A DNA stretch of 64,000 nucleotides from Lycocorax pyrrhopterus obiensis. Lineage: Eukaryota > Chordata > Aves > Passeriformes > Paradisaeidae. Where the stretch lies: assembly GCA_014706295.1 (NCBI GenBank), contig JACSVZ010000002.1, positions 110,000,930-110,064,929 on the forward strand, written 5' to 3'. The translations under genes and the position numbers were made by a program. Shown piece by piece: positions 23,854 through 35,865 of this stretch. Below the pieces are notes generated by a model. That model had not been told where the DNA came from, searched no databases, and saw only the letters and a list, made by a program, of their open reading frames with translations. Numbering within the stretch: the stretch's first letter is position 1; every line of letters begins with the position of its first letter.

Positions 23854-26800
23854 AGTCAGAAGCAAAAGGGACCGAAAAACCAGTAGATGCAAGGGGAGGC
23901 AATCACTGAATTACCTGTGTGGTTTTGGGACACATAACACACTGTACATCGTTGTCATGTATTTTGATACAGTTGTATGGTAAGACAGAATGGGATGAGA
24001 TGGGATGTTTTATAAGTGGTCTGCTTCTGGTGCTGTAGTGTCCTGAGAGCAAAATTTCCTGTTACCTTTAAAATAAAACCCCAGAATTACATTCTGACTT
24101 TGCTTTTTGCCTTCTGACCAGGCAACCAAGTAAGTAAGATGTAGACACACAGGCTGCTGGCTCCTGGAGGTGATTATTCATGTCAAAAATTGAACACATC
24201 ATTTTGGAGCCTTTGTAAAATTAGACTTTGCTTTTGTAACTCTATTTGTATGTGCTGTGAACTCAGTGCACAACTTGGCATGTGAAACATCTCTAGCAGT
24301 AGACTTGCATTAAGTACTTTAGGAAGCAGTGTTTAGAGAAGCGCTGATATACTTGTTGGTATTTGTTTGCATACAGAATCCCATGAAACTTCAGCACTGC
24401 AGTATAAGCAATTTAATTAAGAAATAAAATATTGACAGGAGGCTGATTATAAGAATCTTACCATTGGACACTGGACATTACTCATGAGAATGGTCCCGCT
24501 GGATTTTAGAGGAGCTTTGTGTCTGGGCAAGACTTAGCAGGACTGAACCCAGATTTCTTTATAACTAGATATGAATTTCTTCAGGTCTGGTGTCTTAAGG
24601 TACATATTTACAATCCTGAAAGCAAGGGATTTGATGTGAGAATTGTCACTTTCTATAAGGAAAGCAACCCCCATAAACTGATTAAAGCTTTCAAACCAGC
24701 GTGTGTGGTGGAGGACAGAGCTCAGCTACCTGTCCATTGAGACATCTGGCAGGAGCCTGCTCTGATCTTGTGGCTATATGGAAGTATTATTGCAGTGTTG
24801 TATCTAAAGAAAGCCTATTAGCTTGGACACATCACATGAAAACGATTGTGTGTTTTGGGCTGGAGCTGGTTTGTGTCTGGCCAGCCAGGAATGAAACAGG
24901 CAGAAGAGCTCAGCCCTGCCTGCCCTTGCCTGTGTAGGCTTGCCTTTGGTTGTCTTTGCAGTACCTGAGCAACTTCTTGGATTAAGATTTTAAATGAACA
25001 CCTCATAATTTTTTACTAACTGAATCTGAATCATTAAGTGTTTTTAACACCTGGAAAAGAAAAAGATTATTACTGAGCTTAATTAAATTGATTACTAAGT
25101 CTTTATTCACTTTGCAGAAATACATATCCAGCAAAAAGTAAAGACTGCCTGCAAAGACCTGAGAGAGTGGAAACAAAGGCTTTCACTCTTCCACTGGTGC
25201 TGATTTCATGGCTTCAACTTACCTGTTATTTTTCCTGTTTGTTTCATTGTAAAAATTATAGAAATAGTTTACCATACCTAGCAGAAAATAAGAAGAGTTG
25301 GCATTTTTAGAGATTTCAGGATTCATTTGACTGTTGACACTGCAAGGCTTGGGGATAGTTTCCCTTAGATACTCCTGTCTTCTGCTCATAGATGTGCCTA
25401 CTAGTTAATATTCGAGATAAACTGACCTGAAGAAAATGGTGCCAATTAGAATTCTTTTCCTTGCCAGTAAGTTTAACAACTTTGAAATGTTTTCCATGTA
25501 TTTCTGAAGTTAAACTACTAGAAGTATGTGATATTAATAGAGTTCTTGGCAATAGCAGTATAAACCACAGATCACGTTTGATTTGGACAGGCTCAGAGGT
25601 CGGTCCATACCTATTGAATGTGAATGTCCGGTATGAAGCCTCTAGTTCAGGAGGTTCATGTGGTGCTAATTACTGGAGGCAGGAGCAGTATGAAGGGGAC
25701 ATAACCACTCTGTTCTGTTCTTACACTGCCTGAAAACACTGCAGAAAACATGATCCTTGGCTGGATAGCTGCTATTCCCCATGCAACTTCTCCGAGACAG
25801 TTTATTTTAGGAACTTGGTATGGCAAGTACATAAAACACTTAGATCTGTGACATCAACAAGCAACTTCAAAGTTGTTCTTTAGTTTCTCTTAACCTGTGA
25901 AACCACGGGGAGTCATAATTACTCCGCTTTGAGTGTTCCAGTGCCTGGAGAAAGTGTTTAATGTGGACTTCTCATTTCTGTTTGCATAACGCTAAATTCA
26001 GTCTCTCCTCAGTGAAGGAGGTTTAAAAGACTTTGAATTATTTACTGCCAAGAAGAACAACTCAAACAAAACATTGCTGCAGATCAGCTGCTGTACAGGG
26101 ATGAAACCTTGTATCTCAAGTCCTTTAATGTAGGCCAGTGGTGAAAGTTGTTGTAGAAAAGTGCAGACAAGCTCTGAAGAAATTTATGTACGAGAAGCAA
26201 TCTGGTTTTGTGGATTCAGGTAATTGTACTTTAGAATTATCCTGGGTATGCTGTAGGCTGTTTTGTTGACTCAATGACAGCATTTATGATAAATGGATAT
26301 GTTACTGTGATTTTTGCATTTTCTTACCTAACACGCTTGTCTTACATCATCTGGGTGAGAAACAACAGGAGCAGCACAGGGAGCTAACATGAAATAGATG
26401 CTTTGAGCTAGCATGGCTCGTGTTAAAGAGTCTTTGGCTTCCATTTGATGAAGATAGAGGCTTTTTATCACTGTTGCTCTCACCAGTCAAGAAAAGCATT
26501 TAAGAACATTTACAGAGTACCTTCCTATCACAAGAAAGATCATGTGAGAGCAGGATCTAGAGTTCACATATTAATGAAATGCAGAAACAATCCCCTGCTG
26601 CTCTGTCAAGAAAGCATCTATATCCTTTAAAATGTTCCCATTCCGTGAGGGTCAAAAACAAATACAAATTAAAGTAAGACATGTACAGAACATCTTTTAC
26701 ATACATTCAGTTTCTCTGGTTACTCCACAGAGAGGCAGCTTCTTTGAATGCTTGATAGATCAGTTTTGTCCAAATGATCAATGTTCACCATCTTCCTCTG

Positions 26801-28111
26801 AAGAAATCTGGGCACTTACAAATATATATACACATATAAATATTCAAACATATGGAAAAGGAGGAGGGGGGGAGATCACCAGTCAGATCCCTCTCATTGG
26901 AAAGATGTTGGCTCTGCCTTAACATCTTCAAAGAAAGAATGTAACAATAGCAGAGTGGGAGAACCCTGATAAGATGGACAAGGCTCACTCAGAAGATAAA
27001 ATTCTACAAAACTTCAGAGCTGTAAAGCCAGTGTGGGCACTATTTCTAAAGTACATATGGGAATGGCCTTGGAGCCAAAGATCAGATCATATCATCTGCT
27101 TGGAATTGCTTCTCAGAGATCATGCAGTTGTGAAAACTGAAGTTCCTTTCAGAAGCAGCTGAAGCAGCAGCAGGTTTTTTCCAAGAATTTATTTTTTGTT
27201 TAGCTAGGATATACCTTTCCTAGTGCAATCACTTCAAAAGAGGTGATTTGCCTTTTGAGAACAGAAATACACATACTTTCTATGAGCTGAAAGTGGTCCC
27301 TAGCAAGTTCTTTGTATCATTTCTTCAATGCTTCTTTTGCTTTGTCTTTTCTTGACAGAGTAGTCCTTAGGAGTTTTCTCCTTTTTTTCTTTTAAATAAT
27401 AAATTATTTTTCTCTTGTCCATCTCCTCATGGAAAGTGAGAAAATTGTATCTTTAGAGCTGCTCAGGTATATGCTATTTTATATCTCTAGAAGTGGAGAG
27501 ATTAAGAAATTAATATTATTTGAGTTTGCTCACTTTGCATGTAGAAAATCAAAATAATAAAACTTCTTATTAATCTAATCAATGAATAGTGCTGTTCCTT
27601 CATAGGTGGATGACATAATTGGAAAAACGCAGAATTGCACAGCTTTGATTCCAAGAGGAGACTAAGTCATTTATGTCATTTCTGTGATTTGCCACAACCA
27701 CCTGAAGCAACAGATACCTGGTATTTCAGATGTGGGCTATGTCTAATAAACACAGTGACACGATCACACTTTTACAGTGAGACAGACATGCTTATTTTTA
27801 TAACTGTGGCATGGATGGACGCATTATATGAATGCCATTTATAAAATATGAGTACCCTGAAAAGCAAAAATGAAAAACCTGTTCTCTATAAAAGGGGGTT
27901 TCCATGGAGAAAAGAATGGCAACACAGGAAGATGGGAGCCTCAAGACAGTAGATACAGAGTTCTGTAGAAGATTAAAACTAGATTTTTAAACACTACTGC
28001 CTGTCTCTGAACTAATAGCTGATGGTATCTTGACACACTGAAAAAGGGGAATTTCCACTGTATTGTACCAATGGGATGCGGGGGTTTGTTGATACATTTG
28101 TTTGCTTTCAG

Positions 28112-28405
28112 CCAAATCAGAGGGGTCAGAAGCGAGCAGCGTGTTTGCAAAGCAGCAGCTTGGGTTTTAGATCAAGGTTGAAATGCGTTGTTGCCGGCAC
28201 AGAAGCCTCCGTCGGGGTAGAATGTGTCTCCCTGACCAGATGTGTGTCTGAACTGGGCACATCCAGTCAGTTGTTGTGCTCCTGCCTCCCACCCTGGCAG
28301 CCTGCACAGAGCTCACCCAAAACGAGCACTGCATGTTGTGCTCAGGAGGTCATTCTGTGCTCTGGAGGGAGTCTCCACCAGGATGACTTTTTCCAATATG
28401 GGCTT
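28112..28405 (+). other. Candidate cryptic or alternative exon (294 bp, open)
   Basis: The stretch is preceded by TTTGCTTTCAG and followed by a GTAAGA donor, and it is open in one frame across all 98 codons (phase 0 at both ends). Its base composition is more GC-rich than its surroundings. The encoded sequence resembles nothing I know and has several Cys and Ser residues. It cannot follow SPIDR exon B in frame: after the two carried bases the reading would reach a stop within about 25 codons. It could therefore be a chance pseudo-exon, a poison exon, or part of an unrelated transcript. Confidence 0.2.
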
Positions 28406-28890
28406 GTAAGAATAAAGGAGTTGTAGAAAAGAGGCAGGGGATGTGAATAGCCTGGTTTATGCTTATGGTGTGTTTTGCTACATTTTTCCTAAATAATAGA
28501 TACCATCCAATTTAGATCCTACTGGAATAACTGTAGTGTCCAGTTAACAGGAAAAATCTGAATCACCTCACTGTGGTGCTTCCATGTTGAGGAATTAGCA
28601 TGCATTTGAGTCCACAGCTTTTAGCAACAGAATAGGAAAATTGTTTTTAAACATCTGTTCCTTACAGTGAGTGATGTTGTTTATGTGTGAAAAATTACTG
28701 GAAAAAATACTCAGTGAGAATAAAAATGTCTTCTCCTAATATTCACAAAATATTCTTATCCTGAAAAATCTAATAATGTTTTGTTTTGTTTTTTAATGAA
28801 AGGTCTGTACTTGAAACTTTCCAGCTTTTATAAGTGAGGAAATTCCAAGCATTTTGTAGTGACAGATACTGTTAGTGGGTAGTTGTCCAC

Positions 28891-28898
28891 TGACGTCA
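28891..28898. promoter_or_regulatory. Perfect cAMP response element octamer
   Basis: TGACGTCA is the full palindromic CRE bound by CREB/ATF proteins. It lies in AT-rich intron with no CpG island around it. A match alone does not show function. Confidence 0.35.
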
Positions 28899-30271
28899 AA
28901 AACAGAGGATGGTGAACAGCTTTGCTCAAGTCAACGAAAAATGTACAGTCTTGGATAAACTCTGTGTTAGCAACGGAGCTATCAATGATATACGAGCAGC
29001 TTCACATGAGTTCCCATGTGTATTCAATCCAATGCTAAATTCCAGATCTTGTTTAATGAGCAACTGATGGAGCCAAGACCTGGCACCGCAGTCTGCTTTA
29101 TCCAGTCATGAAGGAAAAACAAGCTAAATAAGTTCAGATGAACAAGTTCAGAATTACTGCAGGGTTATTAAAAAGTTGTGATTTGTATTCCTCTGCTAAT
29201 GTTTATGACTAACAGATTTGGGACGTGTAAAACAATACTTAATTTGTAAAAAGACTATGTGCCAAAATTCCTTCGGTAGTTTAACCACTAAAGGGCAAGT
29301 TTTGACTTTGTGAATGGGTTTCTTTAAATGTTTAAGATTATCAGTAATCAGATAATCTTTTTTTAAAAAAATTTACATTTTGAAAAATCATGGTTTCTGC
29401 TTGTTGGATTGCTGTTCAGCACTTTCACTTCGTGAAATAAAATGTATTTCCATAGCTCACTGTGGAGAGGCAATTTACACGACATGCCATTCTCTTTATT
29501 TATCAGGTCTGATTTGCTACTGTAATGGTAGGTGTGTATTTAGAGTAAGATTTTTCCATGCAGTTCTGTATGCAGTTAGGTTGGGGTTTGAATATGCTGG
29601 ATATTTTCTACCACAGTGGGTTTTCATGCTAAGGATGCTTGTGTCCTTGGGCAATTGTGTGTGGGCAAAGAGATGGATAAAGTGTGAGTTTGCCAAATTA
29701 TCCTGTGTGGTCATTCCCTACAATATCAAGGTATGCTTTGTTAGATTCCTCCTCCTGAATGTCATATTTAAGTGTAGGTAAGCAACAGTTAATTACAGCA
29801 GTACTCCTAGCAGAAATAGTAATTAAAGCCCCAACTATTTCAAAAGGGGAATGTTGCTTTCAAATATTTGAAAGATTTGGAATGTTGCTACCCAAAATGC
29901 AGTATTTAAAACATCTCAGCTATCCTGGGGGGTGGGAGCAAGGGGGAGAACAAATTTTACTGTTACTTCTACCAGGCAGATTACTTCTCTTTCAGTAAAA
30001 GCTCATGGAAAAAATACCCGTGGTTTTATGTATTTTTGGCAGAAGGATGTACTTTGGTATATGAAACAGTTCAGCTGTGAAACATTCGGTGTAGCCTTTT
30101 GTGTGTTTGATGAAGCTTCTCTTCCTACCAGTCTCCTGAGTCAACATTCACTGTGCAGATTGCAATGTATTAGTTATCCCCAGCTGGTAGGCTTCTTTGA
30201 CAGCATCCTGAGATGTCTTGAAAAAGTACTCCTCTAGTTACTGCTCCAGTACAGCCAGGGACACCAGGTTT

Positions 30272-30333
30272 CTCCAATCTGGTGATTGGAGGTCTCTTCT
30301 GGAACACAAAGTTTCTCCAATCAGAAGTATTGG
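30272..30333. promoter_or_regulatory. Four CCAAT boxes arranged as two inverted pairs
   Basis: CTCCAATC at 30272-30279 and GATTGGAG at 30284-30291 form a perfect 8-bp hairpin with a four-base loop. Thirty bases on, a second CCAAT (30317-30321) faces ATTGG (30329-30333). TTTCTCCAATC is common to both pairs, so the second is probably a diverged duplicate. CCAAT is the core of NF-Y sites, but no promoter is evident nearby. Confidence 0.35.
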
Positions 30334-32639
30334 AACAATATTTAGAGCACTAGAAGTCCTGTACAACCACTACTTTTACCTTTGAGGGATTTGTGTTTGG
30401 AAAGCCAAATCACTGATGTGGCTCCAAAAAAAAAAATCATACTTGGCAGTATGTGGGAAGAGGGGGTGGTTGTGCATACGGGGGTTTTTTGTTTGTTTTG
30501 GTTGGTTTTTTTCTCTTTCTTTAACCTCTTTGGACTTCTGAAATGTTACCTGTTTTCTCTCTCCTTGATAAAAGAGTTAAAGAAAGAGTTAAAAATGGAG
30601 AAACCTAGTGAACATTTCTGTGGATGTTTTTTGTTTTGATGGTTATCTTCCCCTTTTCTAAGTCTTGGATTTTTTTTTTCAATAAGCAGCTCATGTTTGC
30701 TGTTGCGCAGATTATGATGATGGGCTTTTGCATGGTCTTCCTGGGAGCCACTGTCCATAGTCAGTCCAAGGTCCTTGGCTGGCATAAAAAGCAGGACTGC
30801 ATGTCCACCTGGACACTGCTGCTGTTCTGTTAGTGCAAACCCAGGTCTGTCAGCATCTCCAGCTAATACCTTGTAACTTGAACTGAGGCTGTGAAGAAAT
30901 ACCCTGCGGTACTCTGAGGTATTGTTGGGACGGACAGTGAGGATCATAACTACTCCAAAAAAAAAGCTGGCAGAATATCTACAGTGCTGCATGCACACAC
31001 TGAAAGCACCGAACTTGAGAACACTTAAGATTCAGTGTAAAACCATAAATTACATTGATTGTATTTGTGCTTTCATTTGTCTTCCCAGCATGGCACAGCA
31101 TGTCTGTCTTTTGTGTTTCCCAAAAACAAATTTCTCCTCCAAGCTGAGGTTCATTTTTGAGAAACGTGGGCAATGCAGCTATGTGAGATTTGTACATTGC
31201 ATTTGTGCCTTAGCAAATACTGCTTGTCTTCTGCTTCGCTGAGCTTGTCATAAATGTTAATTTAATAGGGCTGGTACTGTTTTTATGCATTGTGAATGTA
31301 CAGATTGAAGAAGAGATAAATTTCATTGATACGGGCTGTCACTGGAACTTAAAGGGTTTGTAGGCTTAAAGGAGCTCAGATTTGCAGTATATATGTATAA
31401 TAATCATTCTTCAATTTATTTGAAGACATTTTATACGACACAGGATTGTTCTTTATTATATTCCCAAATATTTCTTACCTTCCGTCTCTCACACAAAACC
31501 AAATAAGTTGCCCAGTATTTTCTTTGTCTTTTTGCAGCCTCCTGTGGTTTACAGTTTGAGACATTCTGCATGAGGTGATTGTCTAATTTTGCTGGGAGAT
31601 ATTTGACTCTAAGAGTTTGCTTTTGAATCTTCCTGTGTAGCAGGGACCTGTTTTCTAGCTATACTCAAAAGCAAACCCATTTTAAAAACATCTTCAACAT
31701 ACCACATGATCAGCTTCTAGAACAGTCCACCTAAGTCTTGAGAATTGCCTTTGGTTGTAGGTCACTTCAGATACTACTGCACTTTCTTGATTTTTGAGGA
31801 CTGATGCTTATTTAGGAAGGAATGGAATCTTATGAGGTTTACTGGTTACCCTGAAACTGCCCTAAAGACAGCTAGAGGAGAAGACAAGGGGGAGAGGTTA
31901 TTTCCACAACCTAAATATACATTACACCTTGGGGTGGGGGGAGCAATCTTTATGTCTATTTATTTTTTAGATTAGACTACATATAAAAGTATTCCTTTCC
32001 TGTATGTTCCAATTAATTGGTTGGGATTCTTTACCTTTGATCACAAATCTTGTTCTTAGGCAAAGCCTTACATGCTGAAGACTGCCTTCCTAGAAGAGGT
32101 CTGAGAACTGGAAATATGTGTAATCTTGCATGAAAAGACTTTCTCTACTTATTTAGATTAAACTCTAAACACAGGTTTTCTAAATTAATATAGGTATTTA
32201 TTGGTTGCCGTGTTGATTTTTTTGAAGCTTTTCTTGTAAAGTACTTTCCTATCCCACGTTAGCAGCTCCATTGATTTATTTTGGCTATGTCTAAATAAAG
32301 CCATTTTCCGTCCAGAATGTGCACTAAATGTATTGGTTAATATATTGGATTTGTTATTAGTTGTATTTTAACTGCTATCATAATGCTACTGCTGTATTGA
32401 CTATGCATGAATTGTGGATGATTTGGAGGGAAGTACTCCCTGCAAGCTAGCAAGACAAAATCCAGCCTTTTAACGTATAACCTCATCAGATGTTAAAACT
32501 TACATAAAATGCATATAGTGACATGCCTCCATTGTAAGTATGTAGAAGCCAGGGTAGTACATGTGGTTTGTTGCCCCTTGCACTGAAGCTGGGCACGACG
32601 GCAATCCAGTGCATGAGGGCTGGAGTCTGGAATGAGATG

Positions 32640-33420
32640 CCCTCATGTCCGGGCGTGGAGACCACGACATTTGCCTCCCCTTAACTTCAGCTTTGACTTT
32701 CCTCAGCTTCCTCAGCTGTTTTGGGAGTGACAGGAGCAGTCACGCTGGCGATGCGTTCAGCAGCATATTGTACATGTGGTGCAGAACGCGTTCCCTGTGT
32801 CGCATTTCCCGTCCGTGTGTGCGCTCGGCTGTACCACGCCAGTTCTTGGGACTGTGCTGCGCCCTGCATCGATGCAATCGCAGGCTTTGAAAACAAATTG
32901 TTCTGAATTATCAGGCTGGTTACGAAGGGCAGTGGTGGGAAAGCACCTTCCTAAACAGCATCTCCGCGGCAATTCCCGGGGCGGTGGGAGGCTGCCCGAG
33001 CCCCCCGGCCGCAGGTCCGTGCCCTTCCCGGCGGCTGCGGAAGGTGGCAATGTTGTCAGCAGGAGCCCAGGAAAAGCTGATCTCGCCGAGACAGCCGCAG
33101 CGCGTGTTTGTCCACAGCTTTCTCTGGCGTCAAAGCTCCACGTCCGTGAAACAGGAGCCTGCAGCAGGGGGATTTGTTCGGGTTTGTGCGCCATCACGTC
33201 TGCACAGCTTGTAATAACTCGGTGCGCTGTCAGTGCTGGATGTGGGGATGCGCATGAGGCAGGCACCGCGCTGCTCGCACAGCTTTGTTCCCCGCAAGGC
33301 TTCTCCGCGCTGGCCGCTCTGAACTTGCAGACCGACAGCCATCCTCCACCCGGGAGAGCGAAACTGAGCTCTTCAAGTGAAGTTTCATTTCTGCAAAACA
33401 CTTGTAAATGTTTCTGAAAC
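32640..33420. promoter_or_regulatory. CpG island inside the SPIDR intron
   Basis: This stretch is GC-rich and dense in CpG (by eye around 60 CpGs in about 780 bases), sharply different from the AT-rich intron on both sides. It holds runs such as CTCCGCGG, CCCGGGGCGG, CCGGCCGC and GCGCGTG, and a perfect 12-base palindrome TGCATCGATGCA at 32865-32876. Long open frames occur on both strands (251 codons minus, 213 codons plus). They overlap each other, look unlike any protein I know and are best explained by the lack of AT-rich stop codons. It may be an internal promoter, an enhancer-type island, or the 5' end of a nested non-coding transcript. No clear splice donor with a coding exon was found. 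Confidence 0.7.
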
Positions 33421-34150
33421 CCAGTGTCGTTTTCTGCCCACTCCCCCGGGATGTTTACAAACTTTGCTTTGAATTGAACTTGCCAAGGGAGAAACCCAGA
33501 ACTTCCCTGCATGCCACAGTCATGTTAAGAGCTACCTACTGGCTATGACAGGCTTTTAACCTGTTGAAAGCCTATCAGACCTGTTCCAGGATTTGGTGGG
33601 GATGTTTTTCTTTTCTTGTCTTTTCATATTTCAGCTAACTCAGTGATCTTCAAATGATTCTCTCAAAGACTTTTGTGTCTTGTGATTTTGAACCTTTTTT
33701 CTGTCTAATGCTAATTCTTGACCCTCGAGGGAAGTTCTTGGTTTATGTTATCCCGTTCCTTTCCTCGTGAGTTTCTTGATTCTGCGCTGGTAAATAGATA
33801 ATTGATTTTAAATTATCATGGAACTTTTCAACATATTTAATTGCTGGGTTCTCCTCTCATTCTGTGTTCCTTACCAAGCCTCTCTGACAAGATGTAATAG
33901 ATTTAAACATTTAGGAGGTCAAATGGGAAAAAAATTTAAATATTCTCGGTAAGCAAAGATTTAAATTATCTACGGTAAGCAGAGAGCAAATAGGATGACA
34001 TTACCTTGTAATCCGTCACCTTCCTACTTAACTTTATTTGCAACACAGATGACAATTTTTGTTGAACTTCTTGTCTAGTTACTTGTTTTTCATAAGATAG
34101 GAAGGCAGAGCTAGGGTAACTAATGCTGTACAACTTCTGAGACTGTGAAG

Positions 34151-34151
<1 letters not shown>

Positions 34152-34198
<47 letters not shown>
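34152..34198. repeat. (TG)n microsatellite, about 23 copies
   Basis: An uninterrupted TG dinucleotide run ends at TAT. It creates a Thr-His run in an unrelated minus-strand open frame, which I do not consider a gene. Confidence 0.97.
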
Positions 34199-34200
<2 letters not shown>

Positions 34201-35766
34201 CCCCTTCCTGACTCATGTATTGGAGATCTACTCCTTGCATTAAATAGACACTGAAGGTTTCTAGAATTGCTTTGGTCTCTGTTAAACAAAGATTGTTTGC
34301 TGGGTACCAAAATCTGTTGCTGTATGGATAGTTTGCCTACCACTTCTCAGCTCTTCACTTTATTGTACAAATGGCCCAGCAGTTGTCCAGGAGAGCCATG
34401 GATAATGACCCTTTAGTTGTAAAAAAAAACCACAAAGGAAAACTTTCACAAACTGGTTGGGATTTTGAGCAGTTAGCTTGGCAGAAACTGCTATATTCTG
34501 TCTTTCCAAATAAAATGACAAGCCAGCGAAAGCTTTCTGTTTTGCTGTGTGGGAGAATTTTCCTTTTCAAAATTGAAACTGGAAAAAAAATCTCCAACTC
34601 CAAAGAGGAGAATTTAAGATATGATGGGTTGTTACCAGTGTAATTTTTGTAATTATTTCTTTTTGTAGTAACAGTCTTATTGCTTTAAGAGTAAAGTGAA
34701 ATATTTCACCTTGGGACTTAATTTAAACACTGCTAAGTAATGCAGTCTCACTCTGTTGGGATAATAATTTGGCTGAGGAAGAGGCTTTGTGATCATAAAA
34801 TTTTCACTTTAAAGGAAGTAGATGTTACACACAATATTAAACATGGAAATAAACACCTTCAGAATTTTGTTCTCTCTTTTCAAACCAAAGGAAAAGAAAA
34901 TACTTTCCTGTGATTTCTGAGTATTGTTAACAAGCCCTCATAGCTATTAGGAGCTTTAATATGGTAAACAGCTTAGTAACAACAAAATTATATTAATAAA
35001 CCTAACATCAAAATGACTCTACAAAGTTATGTACAGATGGTTCCATTTTACAGGACAAAAGAAGTTTTCTGAAGTCCATTTGCCTAAAACAAAAGTTTTA
35101 ATGGAACAGTGTAGTGATTTGACCTCATCTCTGCTTATCCTTTTTTTGAATGTAAATATGAATGCCAAGGCAATTAACTGGGTAATTTACCCAGGCAGAC
35201 AGAGTTGAAGTTCTGCAGGTAGGCACTGCTTTAAGGGCAAGTATCAACCTTCAAAGTGTCTTAGCACTAGGGATTGTTCACCCTCAGGAAGTTTAGTTTA
35301 GATAAGCATCTGAATTTTTTTGGGTACCGAAATCTGGAATGCAGCAACAAAATCTGATGAGCATGGGCTCTCATATCTGAGTCAGCAACGGGGCTGGATC
35401 CACTCCTGTTGTTCAGCGCTTCCACTGCCAGGCCCAGCCAGCAGCAGAAAACAAAGATGCGTGAGAAGAAAAACCAGGGAGAAGAGCAAGGAGTGTACCT
35501 CAAAAAAGAATGAGCAGGCTTCAAAACAGAGTTTGTGTAGGTTGTGTGCGAAGGTGAGGAGCTGTGAAGAAACTCACACCTTCTCCCAGTGCGGCCTTCC
35601 AAAACCTCAGGGGGAGTTTGGGTCTCAGGAGGCTCTTGGCTTAGCCCTCTGTAGGCAGGGCTGTGCATCATTACCACCTGGAGTCTGGGCTGTTTTTCTT
35701 GCCAGATGTAAAAGTGAACCTGTGAAATTAAGGTGGTTTTTTTCCCCTGCTTCTGATGCTTTGCAG

Positions 35767-35865
35767 TTAACAGTATTTCAGGTGTCACGGAGCACACTGA
35801 TACCAATTGAACTTTTAGACTTGGAGAAAAAATTATCCGCTCAAATGGCAGTCTCAGCAAGGAAG
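35767..35865 (+). other. Candidate cryptic exon (99 bp, open, symmetric)
   Basis: A good polypyrimidine tract (TTTTTTCCCCTGCTTCTGATGC) ends in TTTGCAG, and an AAG/GTATGG donor follows the 99-base interval. It encodes 33 residues with a helix-like charged sequence (LLDLEKKLSAQM in the middle) in a frame that is open for 206 codons overall. It does not match any SPIDR segment I remember. Joined directly to exon B it would give an immediate stop (TAA), so it would act as a poison exon or belong to another transcript. Confidence 0.2.

Larger units (their letters stand above)
21616..32600 (+). other. Start of long SPIDR intron after exon B
   Basis: This intron sequence begins with the GTGAGT donor of exon B. 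No following SPIDR exon was found: no frame begins by completing Trp and continuing QKL as expected. It contains a 20-bp tandem repeat (23814-23853), a candidate open exon at 28112-28405, a perfect CRE at 28891-28898 and paired CCAAT hairpins at 30272-30333. The remainder is AT-rich sequence without recognisable genes or RNAs. Confidence 0.7.

Noticed and set aside
30546..30998. 150-codon minus-strand open frame
   Set aside because: No recognisable motif, no splice context, and it lies in ordinary intron with T-rich runs.
33966..34343. Minus-strand frame with a Thr-His run
   Set aside because: The run is the translated TG microsatellite; the remainder has no resemblance to a protein.
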